In this document: positions 45,449 through 56,224 of the stretch, in pieces
How the letters are laid out: the number at the start of each line of letters is the position of its first letter
Numbering within the stretch: the first letter of the stretch is position 1
Origin: Prionace glauca
Taxonomy: Eukaryota; Chordata; Chondrichthyes; Carcharhiniformes; Carcharhinidae
Length of the DNA: 64,000 nt
Assembly: GCA_037974335.1 (NCBI GenBank)
Contig: CM075760.1
Location: 33,613,609-33,677,608 of the forward strand
Direction of reading: 5' to 3'
The notes under the pieces: model-generated
What the model saw: only the letters and a program-made list of their open reading frames with translations
The model's database searches: none
What the model was told of the DNA's origin: nothing
Translations under genes and position numbers: made by a program

Positions 45449-46757
45449 GTTTGTAGAGAGCTCGCGGCGAATTTGACCAGAACGGGTTGAATTTGAAGTT
45501 TTTTTAGTCAAGAGTGGAAAAGATCGAGTCATATCCGGGCTCCTGTTGATTGGTTTACTGCTGAAAATGTAATCAGGCGACGTCTAATCAGCTTCAAGTT
45601 TCTATGTACTTCAATGCAACCAATGATCTCATAGCTCCTTCATTTACAATTCATACAATTGGCCGAGAGATGAAAGGAATAAAGTGAATTTGGTCATCCG
45701 GTGACAGGGGATTACTTTCCCCTTCAACTGTCATTTCAGGAACCGACTGGTCCCCTGAGCGTTGACGGCTTTGTTCTAACAAGGAGAATGACAATATCCA
45801 TCCTCACAACAACATAACAAGGAGTTTGTTTTGAATCCTGTTTGGGAAAGCAGTTATGGTGGGGAAGGATTTTTTTTTCTAAGTTGAGACATCGACTTCA
45901 TTAGAAGTGATAGAATAATGAATGGCCTAAGATATTTCCACACGATGCTCCCTCAATTTCTAACTTTGCAGTGTGTGAAATCCTGTTTCAGAGTGGGAAT
46001 ATAGCTTGCCACCCCATTGGACTGCTGATCAAAAGAGTGCCAAGCAGGGGAAAGCAGAAAAAAATCAATATCTCCAATAAAAGTTCTAATAAAACAACGC
46101 AGGTGAGATGGGTCAGGGTGAGAAGAGCACAGGAAACCTGTGGGCGGGGCTACCATAGATAGTGTAGTCACAGGTAGACCTGGTCTGGAGAGAATTGAAC
46201 TCAATAATAATGTCACATTGGAATTCTACAACTTTGCCTCTGTGTAACAGTGTAACAGTGGTTTCATTCCATATTGCGGACCAGTAGACTCGGACCAGGA
46301 GTGTCAGTGTTCGTAAATGATTCAATACTTTGCAAAATCTTTAACAGTGATGCGGATGGGAAGCTGAGCAGCTGTATTGGAGAGGTTCTGAATTAATGCA
46401 CAAGGTCACAGAAAAAGCTTTAAATGTTTACGTTAGAGACTGGGAAAGGGAAATGCGGACAATTTCCATAAACCAGGAAAGGCAAGAACAGTTAGGAACA
46501 AATGGGCAGAGAAACGCATTGAAAATCAAAACAAGGGAGTTACGGAATCTCAAATCGACTTGTCAATGTTGTGTCCATTGCAAATGTAAGTTAAAATCAT
46601 CAACTAATGTAACTGTGAAACTGTACCACATCAGCTGTTGTTTCTGAGTGTTGTGTTTTGTTGTAATTTGATGAATCTCTGGCACTCTCACTGTGGAATC
46701 TGAATTAGGGGCGCGTGAGCGCGCCCTGCTGGCAGCTAACTGGAACTGCCAATGTGG
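45449..46757. other. no gene recognised
   Basis: V-cluster spacer. No exon, tRNA or known repeat seen. Confidence 0.4.
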
Positions 46758-46997
46758 GGTTTTTGTACGGCATGCGTTATATCTCTGTAGCAGTATGGGC
46801 TTCATAGCACAGGAATACATGACGCTATCGGAGGTCACGGTATAACTGATCGTTAGCTTTGTAGTCTTGTTATTTTTATCAAATTTAGAAAAAAACTTAT
46901 CTTTGAGGTCACTGCCCCTTTGCACATTCTCTCCAATAAGAAGAACCATGTACACTGGAGCTTTCCAGGCCTGCTGACGGTGCCAGTGCAGGAAGAA
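46758..46997 (-). pseudogene. T-cell receptor V relic cut by a Penelope-like element
   Basis: The minus strand reads EFFLHWHRQQAWKAPVYMV, then LLIGENVQRGSDLKDKFFSK, then KTTKLTISYTVTSDSVMYSC. This is FR2, CDR2 and FR3 of a V domain; HWHRQ replaces WYRQ and MYSC replaces VYYC. A nonamer ACAAAAACC stands at 46758-46766, about 24 bp past a weak heptamer. The frame is open, but leader and FR1 are missing. The sequence is cut at about 46997, exactly where the Penelope-like 3' end begins. Confidence 0.82.
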
Positions 46998-47650
46998 TTC
47001 TCACAACACCAGGCTAAAGTCCAACCAGTTTATGTACTAGTAAACACACAAACTTTCGAAAACGCTATTCCTTCGTCAGGTGTGTGGAATGTTCTGGTCA
47101 GAGAAGAGCATATAAAGACACACACAGTTTACAGAATACTGATTAGAATGCGAGTCTTTACAGCTAACCTGTTATTCAAGTCTTAAATGTGCAGGCAATG
47201 TGAGTGGAGATATCATTAAGCATAGGTTAAAGAGATGTGTATTGTCTCCAGGCAGGACAGTAAGTGGGATGTTGCAAGTTCAGGCAAATCAAAGGGGTTA
47301 CAGATAATGCAACATGAACCCAAAATCCCAGTTGAGGCCTTCCTCGTGTGTGCGGAGGTACCAATGGCTATCAGTCTCTGCTCAGCGACTCTGCGCTGTC
47401 GTGTGTCGTGAAGGCCGCCTTGGAGAATGCTTACCCAAAGATCAGAGGCCGGATGCCCGTGACCACTGAAGTGTTCACCAACAGGAAGGGAATAGTTTTG
47501 CCTCGTGATTGTTGAGCGATCTTCATTCATCCGTTGTCGTAGCGTCTGCATGGTCTCCCCAATGTATCACACTTCAGCACATCCTTTCCTGCAGCTTATT
47601 CGGCAGACAACGTTGGCCAAGTTGCAAGAGTATGTGCCAAAAACCAGGTG
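46998..47650 (-). mobile_element. Penelope-like element, 3' part with GIY-YIG remnant
   Basis: The non-coding 3' end ('acaacaccaggctaaagtcc') is shared with 19930-20285. About 47650-47216 on the minus strand reads as a GIY-YIG endonuclease remnant: CNLANVVC-RISCRKGC, a stop, then YIGETMQTLRQRMNEDRS, LPVGEHFSGHGHPASDLWVS and RRVAEQRLI. This C-terminal nuclease is the hallmark of Penelope-like retroelements. The reverse transcriptase is absent. Broken and old. Confidence 0.75.
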
Positions 47651-47734
47651 GATGGTGTTCTCAATTTTGGCATGATGAATATGAAATAAGATTAATATTT
47701 AAATGGCGAGCGGTCACGAAATTCTGAGGTATAA

Positions 47735-49360
47735 ATGAATTTGGCTGTCCTAGTCCAGGAATCACAAGGGGTTAGTGTGCAAGTACAGCAATTAATTAGA
47801 AAATATCGTAGAATGTTATCACTTATTAGCGTTTGACAAAGTACCTCAGAAGAGGTTATTGCAGAAGGTCAGGGGACTTGGAGTTGGGGGTAGGGTGTTA
47901 GCGTGGATAGAGGATTGGTTGTCAAATAGGAGGCAGAGAGTGGGGGTCAACGGGTGCTATTCGGATTGGCGGATGGTGACTAGTGGAGTGCCCCAGGGGT
48001 CGGTGCTGGGACCTCAGCTTTTTACCATTTATATAGATGATCTGGAGGATGGAACCGAGTATAGGGTGTCGAAATTTGCGGATGACACCAAGATTGGGGG
48101 AACGGTAAATTGTGCGGAGGGTGTGGATAGTCTGCAGAAGGATGTAGATAGGCTGGGCGAATGGGCCAGGAAATGGCAAATGGAATTTAATGTTGGCAAG
48201 TGTGAGGTGGTCCACTTTGGAAGGAAGAATGGTAGGAAGGACTATTACTTACGGGGCGAAAAACTGCAGCAGGCGACGGTGCAGAGGGACCTCGGGGTCC
48301 TTGTGCATGAGTCGCAAAAACCCAGCTTGCAGGTGCAGCAGGTGGTCAGGAAGGCGAATGGGATGCTGGCCTTCATAGCGAAGGGGATTGAATATAAGAG
48401 TAGGGAGGTCTTGCTGCAGCTGTATAGGGCATTGGTGAGGCCGCAGCTGGAAGTACTGTGTGCAGATTTGGGCGCCGCACCGGCGCAAAGATATTTTGGC
48501 CTTGGAGGGAGTGCAGAGGAGGTTTACTAGGCTGATACCGGAGTTGAGGGGGTTGAGCTATGAGAAGAGGCTGAATGAACTAGGCTTGTACTCGTTGGAG
48601 CTTAGAAGAATGAGGGGAGATCTCATTAGACGTATAAGATGATGAATGGGATGGACAGGATAGAGGTGGAGACACTCTTCCCGCTCAAAAAAGACAGTAG
48701 GACTAGGGGGCACAGCCTCAAGATAAAGGGGGGAGGGGCGTTTTAGAACGGAGTTGAGGAGGAACTTCTTCACTCAAAGGGTGGTGAATCTCTGGAATTG
48801 TCTACCCGTTGAAGTGGTGGAGGCTGCCTCGCTAAATATTTTCAAGAAGCGGGTTGATGGGTTTTTGATAAGAGAGGGGATTAAAGATTATGGGGAGAGG
48901 GCCGGAATGTGGAACTGAGCCATGACAGATCAGCCATGATCTTATTGAATGGCGGGGCAGGCTCGAAGGGCTAGATGGCCTACTCCTGCTCCTATTTCTT
49001 ATGTTCTTATGTTCTTATGTTCTTATTATGAGGGAATGTACTGCAAAAAATAGGTAGGGTGTGTTTCCGTTGTACTGGGCATTTGTGAGACCATATCTGG
49101 AGAATTCTCCACAATACTTGTCTCCTTATCTAAAGAAAGATGGTAATGCTTTAGAAAATATTCGTAGAAGGTTTGTAAAACTATTACCAGAATGAGCAAG
49201 TTAATTTTCGAAGAAAGACTGGTGATGCTGGGTTTGCATCCACTGGAGTTTAGAAGAGAAAGAGGCAACTTGCTGGAAACCTTTCTAACCGTAAGAGATA
49301 TTAACAGGGTGGATGCGGAATGGATGTTTCCGCTTGCCCAGAATTGTAGCAGTACTGGAT
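47735..49360 (+). repeat. old CR1 LINE split by a young CR1
   Basis: The left part, 47735-47824 ('cagcaattaattagaaaata'), and the right part, 49027-49360 (EERLVMLGLHPLEFRRERGN near 49205), are the two halves of one decayed plus-strand CR1. The break carries the group A element. A short TTATTA match at both edges may be the target-site duplication. Confidence 0.75.
47825..49026 (+). mobile_element. CR1 LINE group A, 5'-truncated
   Basis: Starts at AFDKVPQKRLLQKVRG, with GVPQGSVLGPQLF, KFADDTKIGG and [12 protein letters not shown] one-base insertion near 48450 and further slips near 48630 and 48740 break the frame. It ends in four TTCTTATG units. Confidence 0.9.
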
Positions 49361-49641
49361 ATTTCTGTGTCTCTATATTTCTCGGAATGTATCTATCTGG
49401 ACTCTTGGTTCTGTGTCTGTTTCTGATGCGGTTGTACTGTCCACTGGAGGGCGTTCTGTGATCACTTACAAAACATCACGGCCTCCTTCTTCAGAAAGTT
49501 TCTATTGACCGGTATAAAATGGGAGAGGAAATAAACCCCAGCCAATGGTATTGCATACTCCTTGCTCTGTCATATTCTCACATTCCAAGTCGGTTACAGT
49601 CAGAGATTCGTGTTTCTGTTCCTGGAGTTCAGACTGGAACC

Positions 49642-50048
49642 ATGGGGGTGAAAATATTTCTAACTCTGGTTATTGCTCTGATCGCAAGTCAGTGAAACTG
49701 GGACATTCCTAAAATATATCGCAATCCCAGAATTTCCTTTTCCCATCGCTGTCTGATTATTGTCTTCCTCTTAATCCTAATCCATTGTCCGTCTGCTGTT
49801 TATTTTCAGAGATGAGTAACGGAGACTCAGTTTCCCAGTCAGAATCAGGAGTTGAAGCAGCAGAGGCTGAAGATTCAGCAATACTCTGCAATTACTCTCT
49901 ATCGAGTTCAACTATAGACTATAGCCTGTTCTGGTATCGCCAGTATCCACAGCGAGCTCCCCAGTATCTGCTCAGAGCCCATAGTTATGGGGTTAACGAG
50001 ATGGCTCCCGGTTTTGAACAATGCTTTTGTATCACACAGTGCAAATGA
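49642..50048 (+). pseudogene. T-cell receptor V segment lacking FR3 and signal
   Basis: Leader exon 49642-49687 (MGVKIFLTLVIALIA, weak donor GTCAGT). The V exon starts at 49810 with a phase-1 join: SNGDSVSQSESGVEAAEAED, the first cysteine in AILCNYS, and FWYRQYPQRAPQYLLRAHSY. It is alpha-like and close to the segments at 44.5 and 63 kb. After NEMAPGFEQ the sequence turns into the upstream flank of a different V family and stops at 50048. The second cysteine and the recombination signal are missing, so it cannot encode a receptor. Confidence 0.85.
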
Positions 50049-50049
50049 A

Positions 50050-50457
50050 TCTATTCCTCGTCATTCTGGTGATGCCAACTTTTAAATGCCTGATATTTAT
50101 TCTATAACTTGTGGGTCTGTATATTTATATTAATTTTGCTCCAGTGTTTCATTGACTGAATGTTTTCATAGGTCGATATCACTCGGACCAAGTTTCATAA
50201 ACTCAAGCAGCGAAAACAGTCCAGAGCGGGGATTCAGCACAGATAAACTGCAGCTATGGCATGTCCAGCATTTTTGGACTGTATTGCTACAGACAAAAGC
50301 CCATCAAGGATGGAAATGGATAATAAGCAGATACTCGGTTGGCGAAGAGAAAAGGACTGATTTGAATTGAACTTTCCACTGCGGGCAAATTGGGCCAGTT
50401 GGTTAGTGAAGACACGGAGAGTGTGGATACTGCTGTGTATTACTGTGCGATACGGCT
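50050..50457 (+). pseudogene. T-cell receptor V pseudogene of the 55-kb family
   Basis: Aligns with 54995-55432: leader MNLFLVILVMPT at about 50046 with its donor lost, 'ataggtcgatatcactcgga' acceptor region, 'gtccagagcggggattcag', 'ggaaatggataataagcaga' and SVDTAVYYCAIRL at the end. Frame slips occur in FR1-FR3. The end with YYCAIR is well kept. Confidence 0.82.
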
Positions 50458-50496
50458 TACACTGAGAGGAAAGATGGCAGTTACTGTACAACACCC
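50458..50496 (+). other. decayed recombination signal
   Basis: Heptamer TACACTG at 50458-50464, 23-bp spacer, nonamer ACAACACCC at 50488-50496. Both motifs have drifted from consensus. The positions match the intact signal at 55433-55471. Confidence 0.7.
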
Positions 50497-50689
50497 TCAC
50501 ACCTGTTTACAGTTGCTGCAGCGATCATACGAATAGCACACTGCAGGCAAGACATGTCAGAGCGAGAGCAGGAAATGAAGCAAGTGAACGAGGTTGCTCT
50601 GGGCTTTGCAATTCCTAACATCGACTTTGCTCAGTCATATTGACAATCAGGCCATAACCTATCCGATTGAAGAAACATTCACTCGGTGA

Positions 50690-51545
50690 GAGTGGGCTTT
50701 CTGGCGACGAAATCATTCACATTCTTGAATTTAAGGATGACACTCCACTGTCTGGAATCAGACATTTGGTCTATGCCCAAATGCAGCAAGACCTGGACAA
50801 TACTTAGGTTTGACCTGAGAAGTGCAAACAATATTCACGTCACACAAGTTCCAGGCATTGACCACCTCTAAAAAGAGAGGGTCTAAAAAAAACTTTCCTT
50901 GACATTCAATAACATTGCCATCGCTTATTCCACATCCGCCCCGCCCCACTCCTCTCCCCACCCCATCAACATCCTGGGATTTGACTAAAAACTGAACTGG
51001 ACCCAGGACCGTGGCTACCGAAGCAGGTCAAAGGTTACGAATCCTGCGAAGAGTAATTCGCAGTGTGACTCCCCACAGCATATCCACCATCTACAAGGTA
51101 CAAGTCAGGAGTGTAAGTGGAATGTTTCCTACTTACGTGGATAATGTGGCTGCAACAAGTCAATAAACTCGACACAATACAGGACCAAACAGTCCGCTTG
51201 ATTGCTCACCATTCCGAAAAGATCCATTCCTGCCACCACCGAAGAACAGTGGTAGCCGTGTGTACATTCTACAAGAAACACTGCAGAAACTCACAAACGT
51301 TTTTTTAGGCAGCGCAATCCAAACACACAACCACTGCCATCTAAGGGGACAAGGGCAGCAGGCACATGGGAACACGACCACCTAGAGGTTCCCTTTCAAG
51401 TTATTTCACATCCTTTCCTGGAAATATATCGTTGTTCCTTCACCCTCACTGGGTTCAAACCCTGGAACTCCCTCACTAACAGCAGAATGGGTGTACCTGA
51501 AACCTCAGAGGCCGCAGTGCTTCAGGGAGGCAGTTCAACACTACA
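50690..51545 (+). repeat. LINE relic of the 'transposon BS-like' reverse transcriptase kind
   Basis: The clearest part is 51050-51545: 'gtgtgactccccacagcata' and 'ctcgacacaatacaggacca', then LIAHHSEKIHSCHHRRTVVA. It ends at 'aacctcagaggccgcagtgc'. A second copy of the family lies at 55650-56215. The protein wording (TIYK.QVRS..., LDTIQD..VRLI, HHRRTVAAV) is a non-LTR reverse transcriptase C-terminus distinct from CR1. The family name is tentative. Confidence 0.6.
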
Positions 51546-51958
51546 TAATACACTCGATTATCTTCGTGTTGTTGGGTGAGTTTCTGTGTCCCAGATTTAT
51601 AATAATAGTGGTGTTGCTGGGTGAGTCTCTGTGCGGCTATTCGACATCTCATTTGTTAAATACGACAAAAGATTTTGATCTGTTCTGCATTTTGTTACAG
51701 GTGTCCCTGGGCTTATTTGAGTTAACAATTCAGGAAGATCAGCCTGCAATTTTCTATCATATTAACTCCACTGCGTCCTTTAGCTGGCAGCTAGATACTC
51801 ATTGTTTCAGTTTAGTACATAAATTGCGACATGGAGATTAGCTTCTAGTTTTCCCAAACCGCTTCTCTGCCGATCTCAATCCGGACAAAATACCCGGTAA
51901 ACAGACCTGACTGCATTCGCGCAGAAGGAAACTTCGTGGAGCAGTGAATACTCTCTGA

Positions 51959-51996
51959 GGTTTTTGTATGGGGTTTAGCTGTAATCTAACACTGTG
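51959..51996 (-). other. recombination signal, 22-bp spacer, consensus motifs
   Basis: Perfect heptamer CACAGTG (complement of 51990-51996) and perfect nonamer ACAAAAACC (complement of 51959-51967), separated by 22 bp. Confidence 0.92.
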
Positions 51997-52485
51997 CTTC
52001 ACTGCGCAGTAATAGACCGCCCCGTCCTCCACACTGAGGGCGCTGATATTGAGGTAACCCTTCTGCTCAGACCTGTCAGCAGCCGCCAGGTATCGTCCTG
52101 AAACTTCATCATCCTTCAGTGTTAATACTTTAGAAATGATCCATGTCGGTGGCCCCGCGAGTTTCTGCTGATACCATTGCATGTAGACCATATCCTGGTC
52201 TGTATATTTACAATCTAACTGCACCGAATCTCCTTCTAATGCGGTTATTGTCACTGGTGACTGAGTTACTGGATCAGCGCAGCGTCCACCTGTGAAGATG
52301 GAGGAATTAAATGTCAAGAGTTAATGTAAATGTGTTTGTATCTGCGGTAATTTGAGGAACTCATTCTACGCATCGCATGAATCTTTCAGATTGTTAATTA
52401 AGTTGCCACCAATATGTTTATCTGATTTGATGAAGGTTTTCCAGTACTTACAGTGCAGGAGAACGGCCAGTATTAGCAGAAACAT
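51997..52485 (-). CDS. T-cell receptor V segment, alpha/delta type
   Basis: Leader exon 52485-52452 (MFLLILAVLLH, donor GTAAGT), intron 162 bp, V exon 52289-51997 after CCATCTTCACAG, phase-1 join. The mature domain starts ADPVTQSPVTITALEGDSVQ. The first cysteine is in LDCKYT and the core tryptophan in MQWYQQK. FR3 has GRYLAAADRSEQKGYLNISA, and the second cysteine is in VEDGAVYYCAVK. FR2 WYQQK and the long K-L-T-L-K-D CDR2 region set it apart from the WYRQ segments, closer to delta-type or IgV-like segments. It has the best recombination signal in the window and no stop. The intact frame and perfect motifs suggest it is used. Oriented opposite to its neighbours at 50 and 55 kb. Confidence 0.9.
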
Positions 52486-52572
52486 GTCCGACTGAATCCC
52501 CCTCAGTGAATGGGAATGGAATGAGTCAGAGATTGAGAAAGAGAGCACACGGTCTTGGTTCAGCTGATTGCC

Positions 52573-52603
<31 letters not shown>

Positions 52604-52632
52604 AGACAGAGAGAGAGAGAGAGAGAGGGAGG
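52573..52632. repeat. (GT)n and (GA)n microsatellite
   Basis: About 14 GT units followed by about 10 GA units, 90 bp upstream of the V leader on the minus strand. Confidence 0.95.
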
Positions 52633-52834
52633 GCGGGGCTGGGGGGTGGGGGGAGTCCATCGTGACCTCACAAGCCTACCATCCATGCAGGTTTAAGTTG
52701 TGACGCTGGGGTTTGAACTTGGCGCCGTCTGTCTACAAATGCTTTTAAATTGCACGCTCAGATATTAATGTTGAGTGGATTCGGGGTTTACTGTGACATA
52801 TTCCCATCCTGTTCATGGATTTGTCTGAATAGAA

Positions 52835-52935
52835 GGATACGGTCCCCGGAAGGGCAGGGCGTTTTAGTTCAGTCTGGCAGCATCGTCAGTGCACCCGGAG
52901 GGCCTGTTCTTGTGCTGAAATTTTCTTTGTTCTTT
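52835..52935 (+). repeat. CR1-like LINE 3' end, third group
   Basis: 'ggtccccggaagggcagggc' and 'ttgtgctgaaattttctttg' match the end of the fragment at 42064-42360. Confidence 0.5.
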
Positions 52936-53042
52936 CCTCTGTGTACCAAGGCACAAATGCTGCCCAGAATTTTAAATTGGAGTTCTTCAGATCCTGACTT
53001 CGTTACTTTTGATATGTATTTGGGGAAACGATGCTAAATCTG

Positions 53043-53290
53043 CGGAAATCAAAGGGTGGTGAATCTCTGGAATTCTCTGCCCGTTGAAGTGGTGGAGGCT
53101 GCCTCGCTAAATATTTTTAAGAAACGGGTTGATGGGTTTTTGATAAGAGAAGGGATTAAGGGTTATGGGGAGAGGGCGGGAAGGTGGAGCTGAGTCACGA
53201 CAGATCAGCCATGATCTTATTGAATGGCGGGGCAGGCTCGAAGGGCCAGATGGCCTACTCCTGCTCCTATTTCTTATTTTCTTATGTTCT
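53043..53290 (+). mobile_element. CR1 LINE group A, last 250 bp
   Basis: Starts 'aatcaaagggtggtgaatct', encodes NLWNSLPVEVVEAASLNIFK, and ends at 'ttatgttct'. Nearly identical to the end of the copy at 8236. Confidence 0.9.
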
Positions 53291-53439
53291 AAATCCTGGG
53301 GATGACGAATTCGGGTGAACGCCAGGTCTCTGCAGTAAAAGCAGAAATTCTACTTCGGAATCGCGCCAGGGATTAATTTGTATCTTTTGCTTATAAACAA
53401 GAAGGTATCAAAGCGATTTAATTGATGTATTCAGAATGT

Positions 53440-53554
53440 CCCATTTTCAGGGAGTAGAATGTCGTGTTACAGATACATTGTGAAGCCACCGCTTCTCCTT
53501 CTGTCTGAATTGCTGAGGATACCGGCTGAGTGACAGGAGCCCCATGAGCCAGGT
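53440..53554 (-). pseudogene. T-cell receptor V relic, FR1 only
   Basis: After an acceptor (CTTTTTCCAG, exon start at 53554) the minus strand reads DLAHGAPVTQPVSSAIQTEG then EAVASQCICNTT. This is a V-domain FR1 with its cysteine. The similarity stops there. A hydrophobic MNSITILFLPFIQIL frame about 70 bp upstream may be the degraded leader. Confidence 0.65.
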
Positions 53555-53809
53555 CTGGAAAAAGTTTTTTTTGTCTGGAGGAGGGCGGCTCATAAGAAAA
53601 GATTGTCCTCTCCAGGCGCAGTCTAAAATCTGAATAAAGGGCAGAAACAAAATCGTGATAGAATTCATGACCATAAATTGTTAACCACAAACTTGAGTCC
53701 TGAAGACTGACAGGTGGTGGAATGCGGCACTTTACAGTGAAACATCGCCGCCAGCAGAGGGAAGTATCGAGCCGAATTCCAGACTCGCAGCAGCAACCGG
53801 CAACAATAT

Positions 53810-53985
53810 TCATAGACTCACAGAATCATAGAATCCTTAGAGTACAGAAGAAGGATATTCGGCCCATCGAGTCTGTACCGGTCACAATCCCATCCAGGCC
53901 CTATTCCCATAACCGCACGCATCCATCTCGCTAATGCCCCTGACACTAGGGCAATTTAGCTTGGCCAATGAACTAAATGAAAAAA
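53810..53985 (-). mobile_element. SINE 3' half, antisense
   Basis: 'cacagaatcatagaatcctt', 'cggcccatcgagtctgtacc', 'cactagggcaatttagcttg'. Same family as 3723-4080. Confidence 0.75.
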
Positions 53986-54314
53986 AATTAGAAGGACAAA
54001 TGTCGAAACAGAAATAGTATCTTAGCATTGATAGCAAACGTATGTCATTTCAATGTTACGAGTTGTCAAAGCTGGTATTACGGTTGGAAAGCTAAAAATA
54101 TTCACATTCATTGAACTTGGCCCTCCGCATTGTTTGTGTCTTGTAGCGGTTAATATGTGGACTTTATTCACAAAAGCGCCCAGTTCCAAACGTCGAGTTA
54201 GAGTGCACTTTCTCACAGTTTTCTTCCATCTTATAAGAAAAAAGCAATTAGATTTCCCCCGATGTGCTGACTATTTTGTGAAGCGTATATCCACAGTCAT
54301 ACTTTATTCACTTT

Positions 54315-54590
54315 AACAATTATTTTTTAGTGTCACATGTAGGCTGACGTTAACATCTGCAAATATGCTAGTGCGTAAATCCCCCAGTCGCCAGACTCAG
54401 GCGCCTGTTCGGATACACTGAGCATGGCCAATGTACCTAACCAGCTTGTCTTTTCGACTGGTGGCGGAAACCAGGGCAGCCCGTGGAAACCCACGGAGAC
54501 ACGGGTAAAACGTGCAGACTCTGAACAGGCAGTGATCCAAGCCGGAGATCGAACTCTGGTCTGTGGAACGGTGAGGCAGCAGTTTTACTG
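54315..54590 (-). mobile_element. SINE, antisense
   Basis: From 'tagtgtcacatgtaggctga' through 'cgcctgttcggatacactga' to the head 'gatcgaactctggtctgtgg' and 'gtgaggcagcag'. Nearly full length with a few deletions. Confidence 0.75.
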
Positions 54591-54994
54591 GGAAATAGCT
54601 ATTTGAATTTTCCGTATTTTGTCTTTCCTTAACTACAGTTCCTCAGGATCCATTCACTCTGTAAAGGGGTTGACAGAGTTCGACTACTGTCTATTTCTCT
54701 CAGTTAAGATGACAAAGGGATGTGGTTCCGTCACTTTCCCTCACCAGGAAGGGAAGACGCGACTACTCTTTAGACAATTCATATGTTCAAATATGGACCA
54801 CCGGTAAAATGAATAGCTATGGAGATCAGATCAATAATATCCGTTTCCGGGAAATGCAAGGGCGGCAAATCTACATGAGCTAGATTTGTGTGGGTGTCAC
54901 TGACATAAATCAGCCGACATTTCAATGTCCCCTCTCCATTCACTTCCTTCTGCTGTGAACTGTGTGCGGGTTTCTTGTTGAGATTTCAAATGCA

Positions 54995-55432
54995 ATGATG
55001 TACTGCATTGTGCAATTATATCTATTGCCTCTCATTCTGGTGATGCTAACATGTACGGACAGGAATTGGACCCAATAACAAAAATTGATTGTTAATTTTA
55101 TTTTCATGCTTTTTTCAATGATTCATCATGTGAATTTTGTTCCAGGTCCATGTCTCTCGGACCGTGTGCTTCAATCTCCCGCTTGGGAAAGTGTCCAGAG
55201 AGGGGATTCCGTGCAGTTAGATTGTAGTTACGAGGTATCCAGCTTTTATGCGATGAGTTGGTACAAACAGAAACCCGGTGAGGGACTGGAGTGGATTATA
55301 AGGCGGACGTCTGGCAGAGGCCGAAGCGGTCGTTTTGAACTGAATCTCGATACCACTACGAAACGCGGCCAGTTGCTCATTGAAAACACGGAGAACGCGG
55401 ATGCTGCAGTTTATTACTGTGCGATTGAGCCT
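54995..55432 (+). CDS. T-cell receptor V segment with IgV-like FR2
   Basis: Leader exon 54995-55052 (MMYCIVQLYLLPLILVMLT, unusual donor GTACGG), V exon 55146-55432 after TTTTGTTCCAG, phase-1 join. The mature domain includes DRVLQSPAWESVQRGDSVQL, the first cysteine in LDCSYE, MSWYKQKPGEGLEWIIRR in FR2, GRFELNLDTTTKRGQLLIEN in FR3, and the second cysteine in ADAAVYYCAIEP. The GLEWI wording is typical of immunoglobulin heavy V and of IgH-like delta V segments, which are known in cartilaginous fishes. I infer a delta-type role but cannot prove it. No stop. The weak donor is the only doubtful part. Pseudogene relative at 50050. Confidence 0.85.
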
Positions 55433-55471
55433 CACACTGAGACAAAACACGACAGTCGCTGTACAAAAACC
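55433..55471 (+). other. recombination signal, 23-bp spacer
   Basis: Heptamer CACACTG at 55433-55439, 23-bp spacer, consensus nonamer ACAAAAACC at 55463-55471. Confidence 0.9.
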
Positions 55472-55649
55472 TCGCTCCAAGTTGCAGTTCCGGAACAGCT
55501 GCAGCAACCACTCCAATGACACAAGACAAGCCAGGAGGCACAAACGGAACCTGAAGTGTCTGCATCCATAATTCTCATTAGATGGGCGCTTTGACCAGAG
55601 ACACTGGCGGGCACAGCATTCACTATGCTCATTTTTCAAGTGGCTATCA

Positions 55650-56215
55650 GAGGCTAGGAACCCTGCGATGAGTAACTCACCTAAGTCCCCAAAAACAAGG
55701 GCCAAATTAAGTGTATGACGAAATAGTCCCCACTTGTCTGGATGGGTCCAGCTCCAACAACACTCAAGAAGCTTGACACCATCCAGGACAAACAACCCAC
55801 TTGATTGGCACCACATCTATAAACATCCAGTTCCTCCTCTGCCGTCGATCAGTAGCAGCAGTTTGTATGTCCTATATACAAGATGCACTGCAGCAATTCA
55901 ACAAACATCCTTAAAACAACATTTTCCAAATCCACAGTCACTTCCATCTAGAAGCACAAGGGCACGAGCTAGATGGGAATGCCAACACCTGCAATTTCCC
56001 CTCTAAGCCATTCACCATGCTGACTTAGAAATGTATCACTGTTCCTTCGCAGTTGCTGGCTCAAAATCCTGGAATTCCCCCCTTAACGGTATTGTGGGTC
56101 AACCCACAGCACATGGACTGCAACGATTCAGAAGGTAGCTAACCACCACCTTCTCGAGGGCAACTAGAGTTGGGCAAGAAACATTGGCCAGCCAGCGGCG
56201 CCCATGCCCCATGAA
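55650..56215 (+). repeat. LINE relic of the 'transposon BS-like' kind
   Basis: Second copy of the family at 50690-51545: 'ctcaagaagcttgacaccat', 'gatgcactgcagcaattcaa', ending 'gaaggtagctaaccaccacc' and 'gcccatgccccatgaatgaa'. Both copies lie shortly after V segments of the same family. Confidence 0.65.
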
Positions 56216-56224
56216 TGAATTAAA

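Noticed and set aside
53722-53934. Plus-strand 70-codon frame
   Set aside because: It runs across a V relic flank into a SINE.
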